Positions 43,090 to 55,500 of a stretch of 64,000 bases of DNA are shown here, one piece after another. How positions within the stretch are numbered: the first letter of the stretch is position 1; every line of letters starts with the position of its first letter. Source of the stretch: Anadara kagoshimensis (taxonomy: Eukaryota > Mollusca > Bivalvia > Arcoida > Arcidae); contig CM037870.1 in the NCBI GenBank assembly GCA_021292105.1, forward strand, positions 13,983,234 to 14,047,233, given 5' to 3'. The notes beneath the pieces were generated by a model. It was not told the DNA's origin. It did no database searches and saw only the letters and a list, made by a program, of their open reading frames with translations. The position numbers and the translations under genes are program-made.

Positions 43090-43512
43090 GTAAGCACAAA
43101 CCAAAACAAACATACCAATCCATTTTCAAATTACAGTGTCAAAGCAAAGTAAACACAATGATGTTACACGCTAATAAATCAGCTACAGTTCGTCAATAAC
43201 ATAAACTATAGTAAAATTTACGTAATATACTATTTAAAAATTGATACTGCTAACGTTATTTGTCCGTTATAATTCCACTACTACGGTAGCTCAGTTGGTA
43301 GCCTGGTTTGTGGAAGATCTAGGTGGAAGGTTCATAACCGGACCAATTTTACCAAAATTGAGTGAAGGTATTGGCTGTCTTTTTGTTAAGTTTTCGACAT
43401 TTAGTGAAATGAAAATTACGGGGTTCTTGAAAAGAGATCTTAAAACAAAAACTAGTGATGTCCCATTTATGACGTTGGGCCAAAAACATGGTTCAATCAT
43501 TCAATCAATTAA

Positions 43513-43516
<4 letters not shown>

Positions 43517-43554
<38 letters not shown>
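43517..43554. repeat. (GT)n microsatellite
   Basis: GT run of about 38 bp following a tRNA-like repeat head (TACGGTAGCTCAGTTGGTAG at about 43,262). Confidence 0.95.
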
Positions 43555-43555
<1 letters not shown>

Positions 43556-43734
43556 CAATAAGTTGCATCAAGTGCATATTTATACGTTTTTAAGGTATAC
43601 ATTATTTATATGTATAAATACTTAACATTGCAGTTACGAATTGGTACCTTAAATTAAGTTTCATTATCAATTGAAATACATCTTATGTACGGACGCCATT
43701 TTTAGCTATATAAGATGAGGCCGAGTATCATACA

Positions 43735-44220
43735 CTTGAGAATTACCAGGGAAGTGAGGCTGGGTGCTCCGGAAGGGTAAGCACCTCTTGTTTAGCTAGC
43801 TACACCCGCCACGTGCGTAATCAAAATTGTGTGAAAGGAACATGGAACTATGAGACGTCAAATATATCCAGGACAATCCTGGACACAGAGACATCAAACT
43901 TATCAACAATACTGTGATGACGGCCATAAAACTTTTTGTGGGCCTTGATAAGCCTATGCTTGCAATATCCCTGAGTCAACAATTTATTTGCAAGCAGCCT
44001 ACGTCGTTGTACAAAGTCCCCGTAGTGGGAACAAGCTCCACCATAGCGTACTGATACAGAAACACCATACCAATCAATAGTATTAATTAATCAAAACAAA
44101 CGTACTAATCCATGTTCGAATCAAAATTCAGAAGGAAAGTTAACACATTGAAAGTGACAAGGTAGGTACGACACGTGAACGCGTGTACTTCCACCAGGAA
44201 AGTGAGGTCGCGTGCTAAAT
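43735..44220 (+). mobile_element. Two family B copies
   Basis: A long copy (43,735-44,050: GGGTGCTCCGGAAGGGTAAG through CTTGCAATATCCCTGAGTCA) is followed by the start of another (about 44,095-44,215). The first half of the long copy is nearly identical to those at 49.4 and 54.6 kb. Confidence 0.7.
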
Positions 44221-44224
44221 GATG

Positions 44225-45240
44225 TCATTAATTGTTATTACGTCATTGAAATGAAGTGTTTTAAGTAAGAGGGTGTTGTCACAGAGCATGCCTGAAGAGA
44301 TAAATACCATCTACCTATTGTTGTACAATCATTTACTGCCTGAAAGATTTCTTGATCTTTTGAAGTGGATAAATTGTACAAATCAAGCATTTATATTGTA
44401 TCTTGTAATTCATATTCTTGCTTTCTTAAATATTTTAGATCGCATCCGTGCCCGAGTGATAGAATGCCTGCTTAGAGAGCGGAGGGTCGTACGCTAGAAT
44501 TTAGTCAAAGTAATATACATGTATAAGATAGAGTTGGGGTTGGTCCTTTCTCGGCTAACGCTGGGTATAGAGAAGGCATGATATAGACTGTTTCATCCAG
44601 TGTAACGTGACTAGTGGAGTGGTATTATTGTCTGCAACATACTTAATTAGAGAGCTGGGATCTAGTCACCTCAAGTGTGCTACTACTCGACAGAGCAAAA
44701 CGACGCTCCCAAAATCTCGCACACAAACAAACTTTATCTAAAATTGAATGAATTGTTATAGATGGTGCAATGTTTAATGTTATTGAATCGACAGCAGCAA
44801 AATCTCCTTAGAAAAGTCAAAATTTCTGCACCTTTCCTTTAAATTGGCGATGTCTCGATATAAGTGAAATATTTTTGTCTTGGATGTGTAACACCATTAT
44901 TCAACTATACGCAACTCCAGATGACATGAAACAGTCAAAATATTTTCAACAATCGCAATCTGAAGGACGCGGAGTAGTGTTTTACGTTCCAGTCCATGTA
45001 AATATCAAGGTGGCCAGATCTTGTATTGTGGATGAAATCAACGACTCCCGAAAAATACTACCTACCTTCGGGTAGCGAATTGACAAGACGTATTATAAGG
45101 TCGGTTCGATCCTAGGATTAATTAGTAAGACGACACTTAGACAATCATCCACCGAGTCACCCACTATTTGAAGTGCGACGTTATTTAATATGCACTTATT
45201 CCATGACGATTTAATTTATTGCGGTGATACATATATATAT
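44225..45240. other. Intergenic, SINE fragment, no gene supported
   Basis: A SINE-tail fragment lies at about 44,815-44,900 and a tRNA-like segment near 44,440-44,500. Frames at 44,273-44,497 and 44,875-45,075 overlap these repeats and have no splice or start support. Confidence 0.4.
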
Positions 45241-45247
45241 AACTTTT

Positions 45248-45414
45248 TTTATTAAAACAACAAGTCAGTTTTATTCATAAAATAAAAATTAACAAACAAA
45301 AAAGACCAATTATTTTAATTTAATTTTAAATTCTGAATAAATACTTTGTACAATAAACTTAAATAAACACAACATTATATACGGCTTCAATTCTTCATCT
45401 TCAAAACTAAAAAC
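45248..45414 (-). terminator. 3'-UTR exon and polyadenylation signals of the microexon gene
   Basis: An acceptor (TTTTTTACTTTCAG) at 45,415 starts a non-coding AT-rich exon with AATAAA at 45,270-45,275 and again at 45,248-45,253. It pairs with the donor (AGCAAG|GTAAAAACC) just after the stop codon at 46,280. Assignment is by position and splice fit. Confidence 0.55.
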
Positions 45415-45756
45415 CTGAAAGTAAAAAATGATAAGCCATTTAAAGTATTGCACTAAATTAACTGATTACTTTATCACAAATTCCATACAATAGCATTCTC
45501 GAATATATTTCTTAATAATCTGAAGTCTAACGTCTGAAAGCAGTTTTCTTGGATTTTTTTGTTCAAGATAATAAGCAGTTTTTAAATTTGCTTCTGGATT
45601 TCATAGACTGGAATAGATGTTTTGATTTTTGATAATTTCCCATGTTATGTTTCACCTTTTATTTCCATGCATAATCAGTTTAGTAGCTCACCTTATTCGT
45701 TTTTTCTAAAACTTTGGTGTTATAAAGCACAAGAAGCCATACCAAAGACGATAATT

Positions 45757-46222
45757 GTGCAATATAGACCTTTCGAAGTTTTATATTAAGCTAAAAATGT
45801 TGCTAAGTCAGAAACGCACGTTGACCCATCCTTAGCTACATATATATCTCTTAGTTTCAACTTGAAAGTGGGTAGTGATTGTTTTTTCGCCAACCACTCG
45901 GCATTACGAAATAATAGTCACATGGTTCTTTCGGACGGGAATTTTTAAAAAAAATAAACAAGGTACCCTGTCACGGTAGGCATGGCACGAAATATAACTC
46001 CATTATAATGTCATCAACATAAAATACAGACATTTACATGGCGATGTCTCGATAAAAGTGGCATATTCCTGACTTTGACGTTATTCACAATTTCTCAACT
46101 TAATTCAACTCTACGTTTCAGCACCTGCTGTCTATCCCGATGTAGTTTTCGCTATACATGGCCAACTCGATTGGCGAGCTTTCCCTTAGCTTAATGTTAA
46201 ACGTTCGACAAGTCTATATAGT
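45757..46222. mobile_element. SINE inside a family A MITE
   Basis: Family A ends (AATATAGACCTTTCGAAGTT and TAATGTTAAACGTTCGACAA) enclose a sense-oriented SINE fragment (about 45,865-46,115: AACTTGAAAGTGGGTAGTGA through CGATGTCTCGATAAAAGTGG), so the SINE landed in an older MITE. All of this lies in the last intron of the microexon gene. Confidence 0.65.
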
Positions 46223-46279
46223 CAAGTGCACAAAAGCTAAAAGGATTCAAATTATTCTAAATGGTTTTTACCTTGCTAA

Positions 46280-49200
46280 TTATATTTTCAATTCAGGAAT
46301 TGCCCAGATGCCGTCTGGTGAAAATTGATTGCTCCCTGTAAACAAAATTGAAATACATACATTTTAATAACCTCAACACGATACCATCAGACACCCTAGT
46401 TTTCTCCACTACTCCAGAACTGACCATCTTGATATAAAGTGAAGAATCTTGACTAAGACATAGAATACTATTAATCCAGAGATAACGCATCTAATTATTT
46501 ATTTTAACTCTATGCAGTTTTGAGTGTGAGTAAATATACAAGTGTGCATACCGAAGGTTGTCTTTGTAAATTAGGACTCTCAACAGTCAAAGTCTCGACA
46601 TTTGTGAGAATGTTGGCTGGGTAAAACACCATTTTTCATCTCCAACCCTTATTATGATCCAGTAGTAGAGATGTTTAGAGCATCATCTATCTGGTTTCAG
46701 TGTTTTCTCACTGCCTAAGAACGTATCAGACATACATAGGGATAAGCAGTACAAGGTCTGTTATCTTTTTTTCCAGGGTTTCTTCCACCAACTCTAAATT
46801 ACAATTGACTGCCTCGATAATATGCAAAAAAATCTTGACTGGAGCGTAAAACTCTATGACTTCATTTTCAACACCTACAGTTTCTCCATTTCGTTTGTCT
46901 TTTTGGAACTTTGGAACTGATAAGTCAAGTTAGACACGTGAACTTCCACCAGGTAAGCACCTCCTGTTAACTATCTACATCCGCCACGCGTGTATTTAAA
47001 ATTTTGTGAAAGGAACATTTAACTTTAAGACGTCAAGTATATCCAGTCAATCCTGGACACAGAGACATCAAACTTATAAACAATTATGTGATGACGGCCA
47101 TAAAATTTTTTTAGGGCCTTCATAAGCAATATCCCTGGATTAACAATTTATTTGCAAGCAGCCGGCTTCGTTGTACAATGTCACCGTAGTGGGAACAAAC
47201 TCCTCCATACCGTATTAATTGGGAAACAGATACACCATAAGCAGGACAAGCAGGCATATTGTTGCATATAAAAGGAGTGTTTCGTGGGCATCATAATTCA
47301 CGTTTAAGTCTAAATATGAAGCAGAAGTTGAGGAATGAGTCGTATCTTTTATTTCAAGCTCACTAGCATAGATGACATTGACATAGTGCCCAAATTTAGG
47401 ATTGTTAAGTGAAAGAAAGTCATCTGAGATATTCTATATGATAGTTAAATTCATTAGATTTCAAAATAATTGAATTTAGCATGGAATTATAAAATGAATG
47501 AACTGGAAGCTTATCGATATCATTTGAAGCTCGCATATATATATTTTAAGCAACATATGTTTCCTTGCTTGTTTAAGTATCTACGATGGCCATCAAAAGA
47601 CTTCTTCTAATTTTTAATTAACGTCTTATATTTCGGTCATATGTACATGGATGGATTAAAGTATATTTCATAACAGTTTTACAATACAGGGTTAACTTAC
47701 CAACAAACCCTCTTTTACCTACATATAGAAAAATTGAAGTTCATAAAACGTTTGGTAGCCAATAAATTAATAAAATATCTCAAGCATTGTGGGTGTATTG
47801 GACACTTTCATGTTGTTCATTTTCTTTTAATTAGATTAAAAATCTTATTATCGTCATCACAATATCGCTTATAAATACTAAGCCTCAGTGCTCAAATTTA
47901 CTATGCATATATATGACGCTAAACAAGTTCATGTTCTTTTCATTCTTTTGATTTAAACGTAGCGGGTGTAGATAGCTAGACAGGACGTTATCAGTAATCT
48001 TCTATAGCACCATTTTTTCTTTTTTCTTTGATGGTAGAAAATTAGTCGACAAGGTTTTTGCTTTCCATTTGGATTTGAAAATGAACCGGTATATGTATAA
48101 ACAAGATCTGGATGTGCCTAGCACATTTTACAATTCGTCATTGAAAACGGTTTAAAATACAAGGAGATTATACGTCGAAACACCTTGCTTACAAATTGTT
48201 GATGGTGTCTAGGTCTATGAAGGCATGAAAAAAGTTTTAAAGCTACAATCTTAATGTCTCTGCTTCCAAAATTATCCCTGACATATTAATTGTTTCACAG
48301 TTCAAAATTCCTTTCATTTTGATATCAAACGCGAAGGGTATAGCTAGCTAGACAATAAATGATAACCCGTACAGAGCACCCGGTCCGATCTCTAGTGAAA
48401 GTTCAAACATTTTACTAAATTGCCATTTTTTGCAGTATTTTGTTTTGACATTGTGAAATGAGTCTGAATAAGTATATATGTCGTTGTTTTGATAACATTT
48501 TACGATTTCCATATACTTACTTGGTTTTCCTCCTGATGTTTGCTTCCATACTGAAATAATAAAAAAATCAAACTTTTATGCAAATTTCTATTATTATATA
48601 CTGCTAGCACGGGCACTAGCACTCGGGATTCATATTTTACAAAAGGTGCGAATACTATTGAAATTGTCCCCACATTGGTAAGTAATTGCTTTCTTAATAG
48701 TTGCGTACGTTTCTTGAGTACCCAGTCTAACTTCACTGGTGGTAGGTCACGTGTTTAGCTTAATTTGCTCATTTCAAAGTATTCATTTTGCTTTGTGATT
48801 GTGATTTGGACATGAATTGTTTTTTTTATAGACTATATCAATCACATCAATAACGCGAGAATTTCGAAAAAAGTGCACATAAGAAACAACGTACATGAAG
48901 TTGGGTATAAATTTTGTAAACGAAACGGAAAAACTGAAGTTACTTGAATTTGTTTGAAAACTTGTGGTTTTTTTTTTTAAAAAAAACTGATGAGATAAAT
49001 ATTGCCTATAAGAAATATACAAATAATTAAACACTATTAACACTGAAGATGAATAGGGATCATGGTTGAATAGTGGTTTAGATGAAAGTCTTCGAACCAA
49101 ACAGACATCTTCTAAGTTTTCTAATATATAGTTTGTATACTGCAAGAAAGTGTCCTGGTATTATTAAAATATTTGTAAGTGTACCCAAGTACCAACCAGA

Positions 49201-52200
49201 TAATAAACATTTCTACAAATCTAAAGCGCCATATAAAAGTTTGTTTAGATTTACCTTTGTGATTAATGGAAAGAACCATATCGGACATAGCTAAAAATAA
49301 CCTGTATGTCGTAAATTGACATTAAACCAAAATCAATCATCTAATAAAGATAATCAAAAACAAACATACTGATCCATGTCTGAATCACAATCTAGAAGCA
49401 AAGTAAAAACTTTGGAATTTTGGAACTTCCAATAGAGAAGTGAGGGTAAGCTAGCTACACCCGCCACGTGTGTAATCAAAATTGTGTGAAAGGAACATGG
49501 AACTATGGGACGTCAAATATATCCAGGGCAATCCTGGACAAAGAGACATCAAACTTATCAACAATACTGTGATGACGGTAAAACCTTTTGTCTGAGGGCC
49601 TTGATATAGCCTAGGCTTGCAATATCCTTGAGTCAACAATTTATTTGCAGTAGATAACTAATACATACCCATTTTGATGTTTTTCTTCCAGTTTATTTTG
49701 TTATTGTCTCTTGGTCGCTGTTTTCGTTCTGGTCTTTTGGGTCTAGTTTGTTTTGTTGGTTTGCGGGGTCTTTTGTTACTTGGTCTCGTTTTTCTGGGTC
49801 TTGTAGGTTTTGATCTCTCTAAAATTAAAAGTGGATTTTTTTGTTTTTTATTAATAAATTAATTTAGAATGCAGCTTGATATATAGATATAAACAATATC
49901 CCAGCACTCTTGGTTGGTCGATCGAAAGCGCGCATTAGAGATACAGCACCTCTCACTGTTGAAATCCCACCAAGGCCACAGGGTAAAAAACTTTTTCAGT
50001 TCGCTTGCAGAGGGTCGCATATTTCCTTTTTTATTACCAGAAAATCAGGTTCGACGCAAGAAAAAAATGATTAGACAAAGTTTGAGTTCCATTCCGATAA
50101 AATTAATGTGTATGTTAGAATTTGATTTATTTGATATGACAAATTGGCGACTTAAGATTTTTAGATATTTCAATAAAAATATTAATGAAACGCAAAAATC
50201 CTAATCAAAGTTACATACATGCAATTTCTGTCCGTCAACTGATGTTGTACTCGATTACATAACAAAGAAGAAGATATACATACCTCTTACACACTTTCCA
50301 TTATCGTATCTAGTATACCCTGGTCTACAAATACATTGTTTTGTTTCTACGTCATCGCATACTTCATAACCATGATAATCACATTGATCTACAATAAAAA
50401 TGGTGTTAAATGGTTAGGTTTAGTACGTACTTAAGATCAGTGAAGATTTAATTCCTTTGCAGATGACTTCGTTGATACTAACTTATTTTCCCCAACAGAT
50501 GACTTTGCACACGCGTTGTACTTATGGTAATAGTTGACCTTTTTGTAAAATTTTATGTCTGATCTGGAGCCCAATTGCTAGTGTATTTTTTCATAGTCTA
50601 CAACTTTATCTCTACGACAAGCGGGGTCCTCGCTGGCCGAGTGGTATAAAGCACGTGTACTGACCACATACACTGCCACTCACGGCTTAGGTCTAAATTC
50701 CACTCAAGACATAAACTGGTGTTAAAGATTTTGTTAGAACACTTGTCCTGACGAAGAATATTGGTATAGTCCATCTAACATCCATGACAGCCCGACCCAA
50801 GTGAAAGTTTCATGGCTGTAAAATACAATTGAATAACTCCAATCAAATCGACTAGTACTGCGATCATGCTTCAGGAAAAAAGTTGAATTCGCAAGAAAAG
50901 AAGTAACATGTTACTACATTTGTTTTAATCCCTACCAAGCTCATAACTTACAGACACACTGTCCGGATTGATCTAATGCCTCGCATACTGGACATTGTTT
51001 TATTGGTTTTGGTTTCTGTTTCTTTGGTGGAGTTGCTTTGGGTTTTGATTTGGTTTCATAACATCTATAATCTTTTCTATTACAGTAAAAGTTGTCACCA
51101 CAATGCTCGTCTTCACCACATTCACATCTGTATTGGATACACCTTTTACCAGGGAAACAATGATCGTCACTGGTGCATTCTGGTATACACTGAGATTCTA
51201 TACATTTGTATCCTTTTGTACAGTGATAGTCATAATTACACTCTGTAAATACCACAGATCAATAAATAAATAAATACATAACATGAAATGGAATGATTGC
51301 GATCAAATTTCATTCAATCGTTTTGATTGAAATTTTTTTTGTGGTCAGACCTCTTGTGTTATTTTTGTATGATAAAATTGTTCTTGACAATTTGTTGTTA
51401 TGTATGACACATACAAACATTTACAATCCTATTAGTGATTTTGATAAGTGCTCGTTGGATTGTTTTTACTTTGGTAATCTCATATGATGACAATGTGCTA
51501 CTGTTTGTAATAAAATCAAACGCCATTATATTTTGCAAATGTTACATTTCATTTTTTGTACGTTTTAGCTGTCCGTACGTTACAACCAGTAAATATACGC
51601 CAATCATATTAAATTTAAAATTCCCAGGACACATTTTTTAATTTTCGCATCATTTTACTATGGTGCTTCTTTGAGGAATTACATTTATGTAAAATAACAA
51701 TATAACTGACTTACCTGCTTGGGCTGTTTGATATGGATCTAAAAGAAAGTAAATATATAGTTAAAAGCTGCAAATTCTGTCCGGATTTACTTAGAAAAAA
51801 AAATCAGTTTTTTTCATTCATTTTACCTTTCCAGTTGTTGCCCCTTCGTATATAAATTACTAAGGTAGCTGGGCGGTCTTATACGCAAACATCATTTTAC
51901 GGCTTAGAATAGCGTGTAGAATGAATGGCCAATTCGCGTGTTGAAAGTAAATATTTTACTATGCGTTATCCGGTTTTCTTCACCATCAAGTAACAGGCCG
52001 CTTGGATATTATTAAAAAACGAACATACAATCACAATCACAAAAGAAATCACAATGTCTAAAGTTACAAACGCAAACGTCAATTAGGAAAATCAAACAGT
52101 CTTGAGACAAAATTAAATTTATCATTGATGTACATTGGACAATTGATTCTTTCGTACAAATTGTGCACATGTCATAAATGACACTATGCTTCGAAATATA

Positions 52201-52545
52201 CATGCTATTCTTGCGTCGTGATTTTACTGTTTATCTTCACGAATCCAAATGTAGCTTTTATTAAACCAATGGCATCAACATAGCCGTCAAAAAGTTTTTT
52301 AAATGGATTGACGAATATTACAAATATTTGGTTGACTGAAAACAAGCTAATATATCCGTTCAATAGCTCTTTTTATTTATTGTAGTCACTCACTTTGTGG
52401 TAATTAATTATTTAATATATATTCAAAAATATGTTCATCTATTATTCTCTCTCTTACCTTGTGGAAGTAGGTTCTGGGTCTGAAAATAAAGACGACGTTT
52501 TAATATTTTTGTGTAGAATATAATACTGATATATAATATAGTGTA

Positions 52546-52593
<48 letters not shown>

Positions 52594-55500
52594 CATATAA
52601 AATATTCAAAAATATTGTTTTGGCTCTGTCATCAAGCAAAACTTAATAGGAAAGATTATTTGACAAAAATGTATATTTTTTTACTTTGCTCATAACATTG
52701 TAATGATGAAAGTAATAGCTGACATATTGAATGTTAGAAAGGTAACACAAATTTTGCTTTTATATACGTCATAGGTTTTTAAACACTTACATTGTACTGT
52801 TGGTTCTGGATCTGAAAAAAATAAAATATAAGTTTAATTATCTCCCTTAATATACAGATACCGGTTGCTGTCCAACTGATATAAAAAATTCTCTGGTCTT
52901 AAATAATGTATAAGCAGTGTATAGTGTGAAATGATAAATTCTATGCTGTATAAATTTTCGTTAGTTCCGAGGATAGTCTGATTTACATGTAAAGGAAATA
53001 ATAATTTTTAAACTTATCTTTAATGCAACACATTAAGTTATCTAAAAGACCTCAAAAAGAGTACAAGACAAAACATATATTTTACTTTGCACATAAAGTT
53101 TTGGTGGTACAAGTAATAGATTGACTACATGAACATTTTCAAATTTATTGTTTTGGATGTCATCAAGCAAAACTTAAAAAAGAGTATTACACAAAAATGT
53201 GAATATTTTTACCAATATTGTGATGATGAAAGCAAAGAGCTGATATCTTTTGTGTTGCAAATGTTACATAAATTTTGTTTTTATTTTTAAAACACTTACA
53301 TTGTACAGTTGGTTCTGGATCTGAAAAAAATAATAAGTTTATTTATCTCCCTTTATATATCATATCGGATTGCTGATAACCTGATACAATAATAATATCT
53401 TGTCTTTTGAAATTTATGCACAGTATAAAGTTTGGATAATTAGTTGCCATGCTGTCTAAAGTTTTGTTATTTTCTTGGATTTCCCGACACACGATTTACA
53501 TGTAAACGATATATCTTTTTTAAAATAATTATTAGACAAAATTTAATATTTTACTTTGCCCGTAAAATTATGATAATGAAAGTTATAGCTGGCATGTAGA
53601 TTGCCTACATGAACATGAAAATTCAATTTTAAGATAAAATATAAAATATTGAAAATTATTGTTTTGGCTTCGTCATCAAGAAAAACTTCATATACATTAT
53701 ATACGCTTTTAAATACTCACATTGCACAGTTGGTTCTGGATCTGAAAACATAAGAAGAATACGTTTATTTAAAAATAACGTATTGCTGACCAACTGATTT
53801 AAAACAATCCGTATGTATGCACAGTATATATGTACCCGAGTTGAATACATACGTATATGTAAGATAAACCAAAGATATAAATTCTTTATACCTTTTGGAT
53901 AACGTGGACAATCATACACGGCGAACAATAATGATACAGATGTAACAATACATGACTGATTTACATATCCTGGGTTTTAATTTATGATTGCAAATAGTAT
54001 TGCTATATTTGGCAAGGCTGCTTGTATAAATTAATCCCAATTTATGAATTTTAACGGCACGAAATCGAATTAAAGTTTTCTAAGGGGAGACAATGTTCAA
54101 ACTTTTGTAAATTTTTAAAAAAAAATAAATAAGACTGTTATTAAATACTTTGCGGGTATACCTAATAATGTAAACCAATGAAAGCCTTGCCATCTCCGAT
54201 GTTAATTTATTCAACCACTTTAGAATCATCAAAATAACCAACTGCATTTTAATGTACGAAACTGATGTAACATTGTTTGGGAACATTTATATCTATATTA
54301 TATTTTTATGTTATGGTACTTACATTGAGGTGGTTCCGTAGGAGGATCTGAAGCAAAAAGAAAAAAATATTAATTCCATACAACAATAATGCCGCATTAT
54401 AAAAATTCAATGACTGCATATTTTTTACTAGCAATCTATACATATAAATACAAAAAGGATAAAATGAATAGTAATCAATCAAAAACAAATATACTAATCC
54501 ATATCAGAATCACAATCCAGAGGCAAAGTAAAAACTTTGGAACTGACAAGTTAGGTGATACACGTGAACTTCCACCAGGGAAGTGAGGCCGGGTGCTCCT
54601 CCTGTTTAGCTAGCTACACCCGTCATGTGTGTAATCAAAATTGTGTGAAAGGAACATGGAACTAAGAGACGTCAAAAATATCCAGGGCAATCCTGGACAC
54701 AGAGACGTCAAACTTGTCAACAATATGGTGGCCATAAAACTTTTTGAGGGCCTTGATAAGCCAAGATAGAGTCAACAATCTATTTGCAAGCAGTCTACTT
54801 CGTTGTACAAAGTTCCCTTAGTGGGAACAAGCTCTACCATAGCAATTTTAAAAGATGCTCTGTGGCCTGTTTTGTCACCACATTTGATGTCAATCAAGTA
54901 CATTTTTCTTCCATGGAAATTTTACAATTTTTATATCTCATAGATTATTTGAAACCACTATTGAAGTATCATTTATTCTTAATGAGCAATGGTTTTATAA
55001 ACCAGGAGCTTCACAGTTCTATGGAAAGTAGGAAGATACATTATTTATTTCTAACTTAAATACTTACATCGGACGGTGTTTTCATGAGACTGTGGAGGAT
55101 CTGTAATGAAAGAGAATAAATAAAAAAAAAGAAACAATCTACCAATTGTGATACAAATAGACTGTCATATACTTATATTCTGCGTTTTAATTTCCACGCG
55201 TTTAAATTTGAATGTCTTCTTTTATATCAATTAAAAATAAACTCATGACAATACCGTACAGAAGTTGAAGCGCTTAACAATTTTATTATCGAGATATCCA
55301 TGTAGTTTGCATAATCAAATGTTTACCATATTCGGTATCTCTGCTGGTGGAAGGTTTTCCGAGGATATCACACATTCAGTAAGTAATAATTGTGTATTAT
55401 TGTCAGAAATACACTATAATATAAATTTGATGCTAGTTAAAAATTGAAATCCCTCATGCAAAGTATTCCCTAAGCTTAATTGGGTAAATATATTTCGGTC

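Noticed and set aside
43241..43555. 104-residue plus-strand frame
   Set aside because: It runs through a tRNA-like repeat and ends in the (GT)n run, giving alternating Cys-Val; no splice support.
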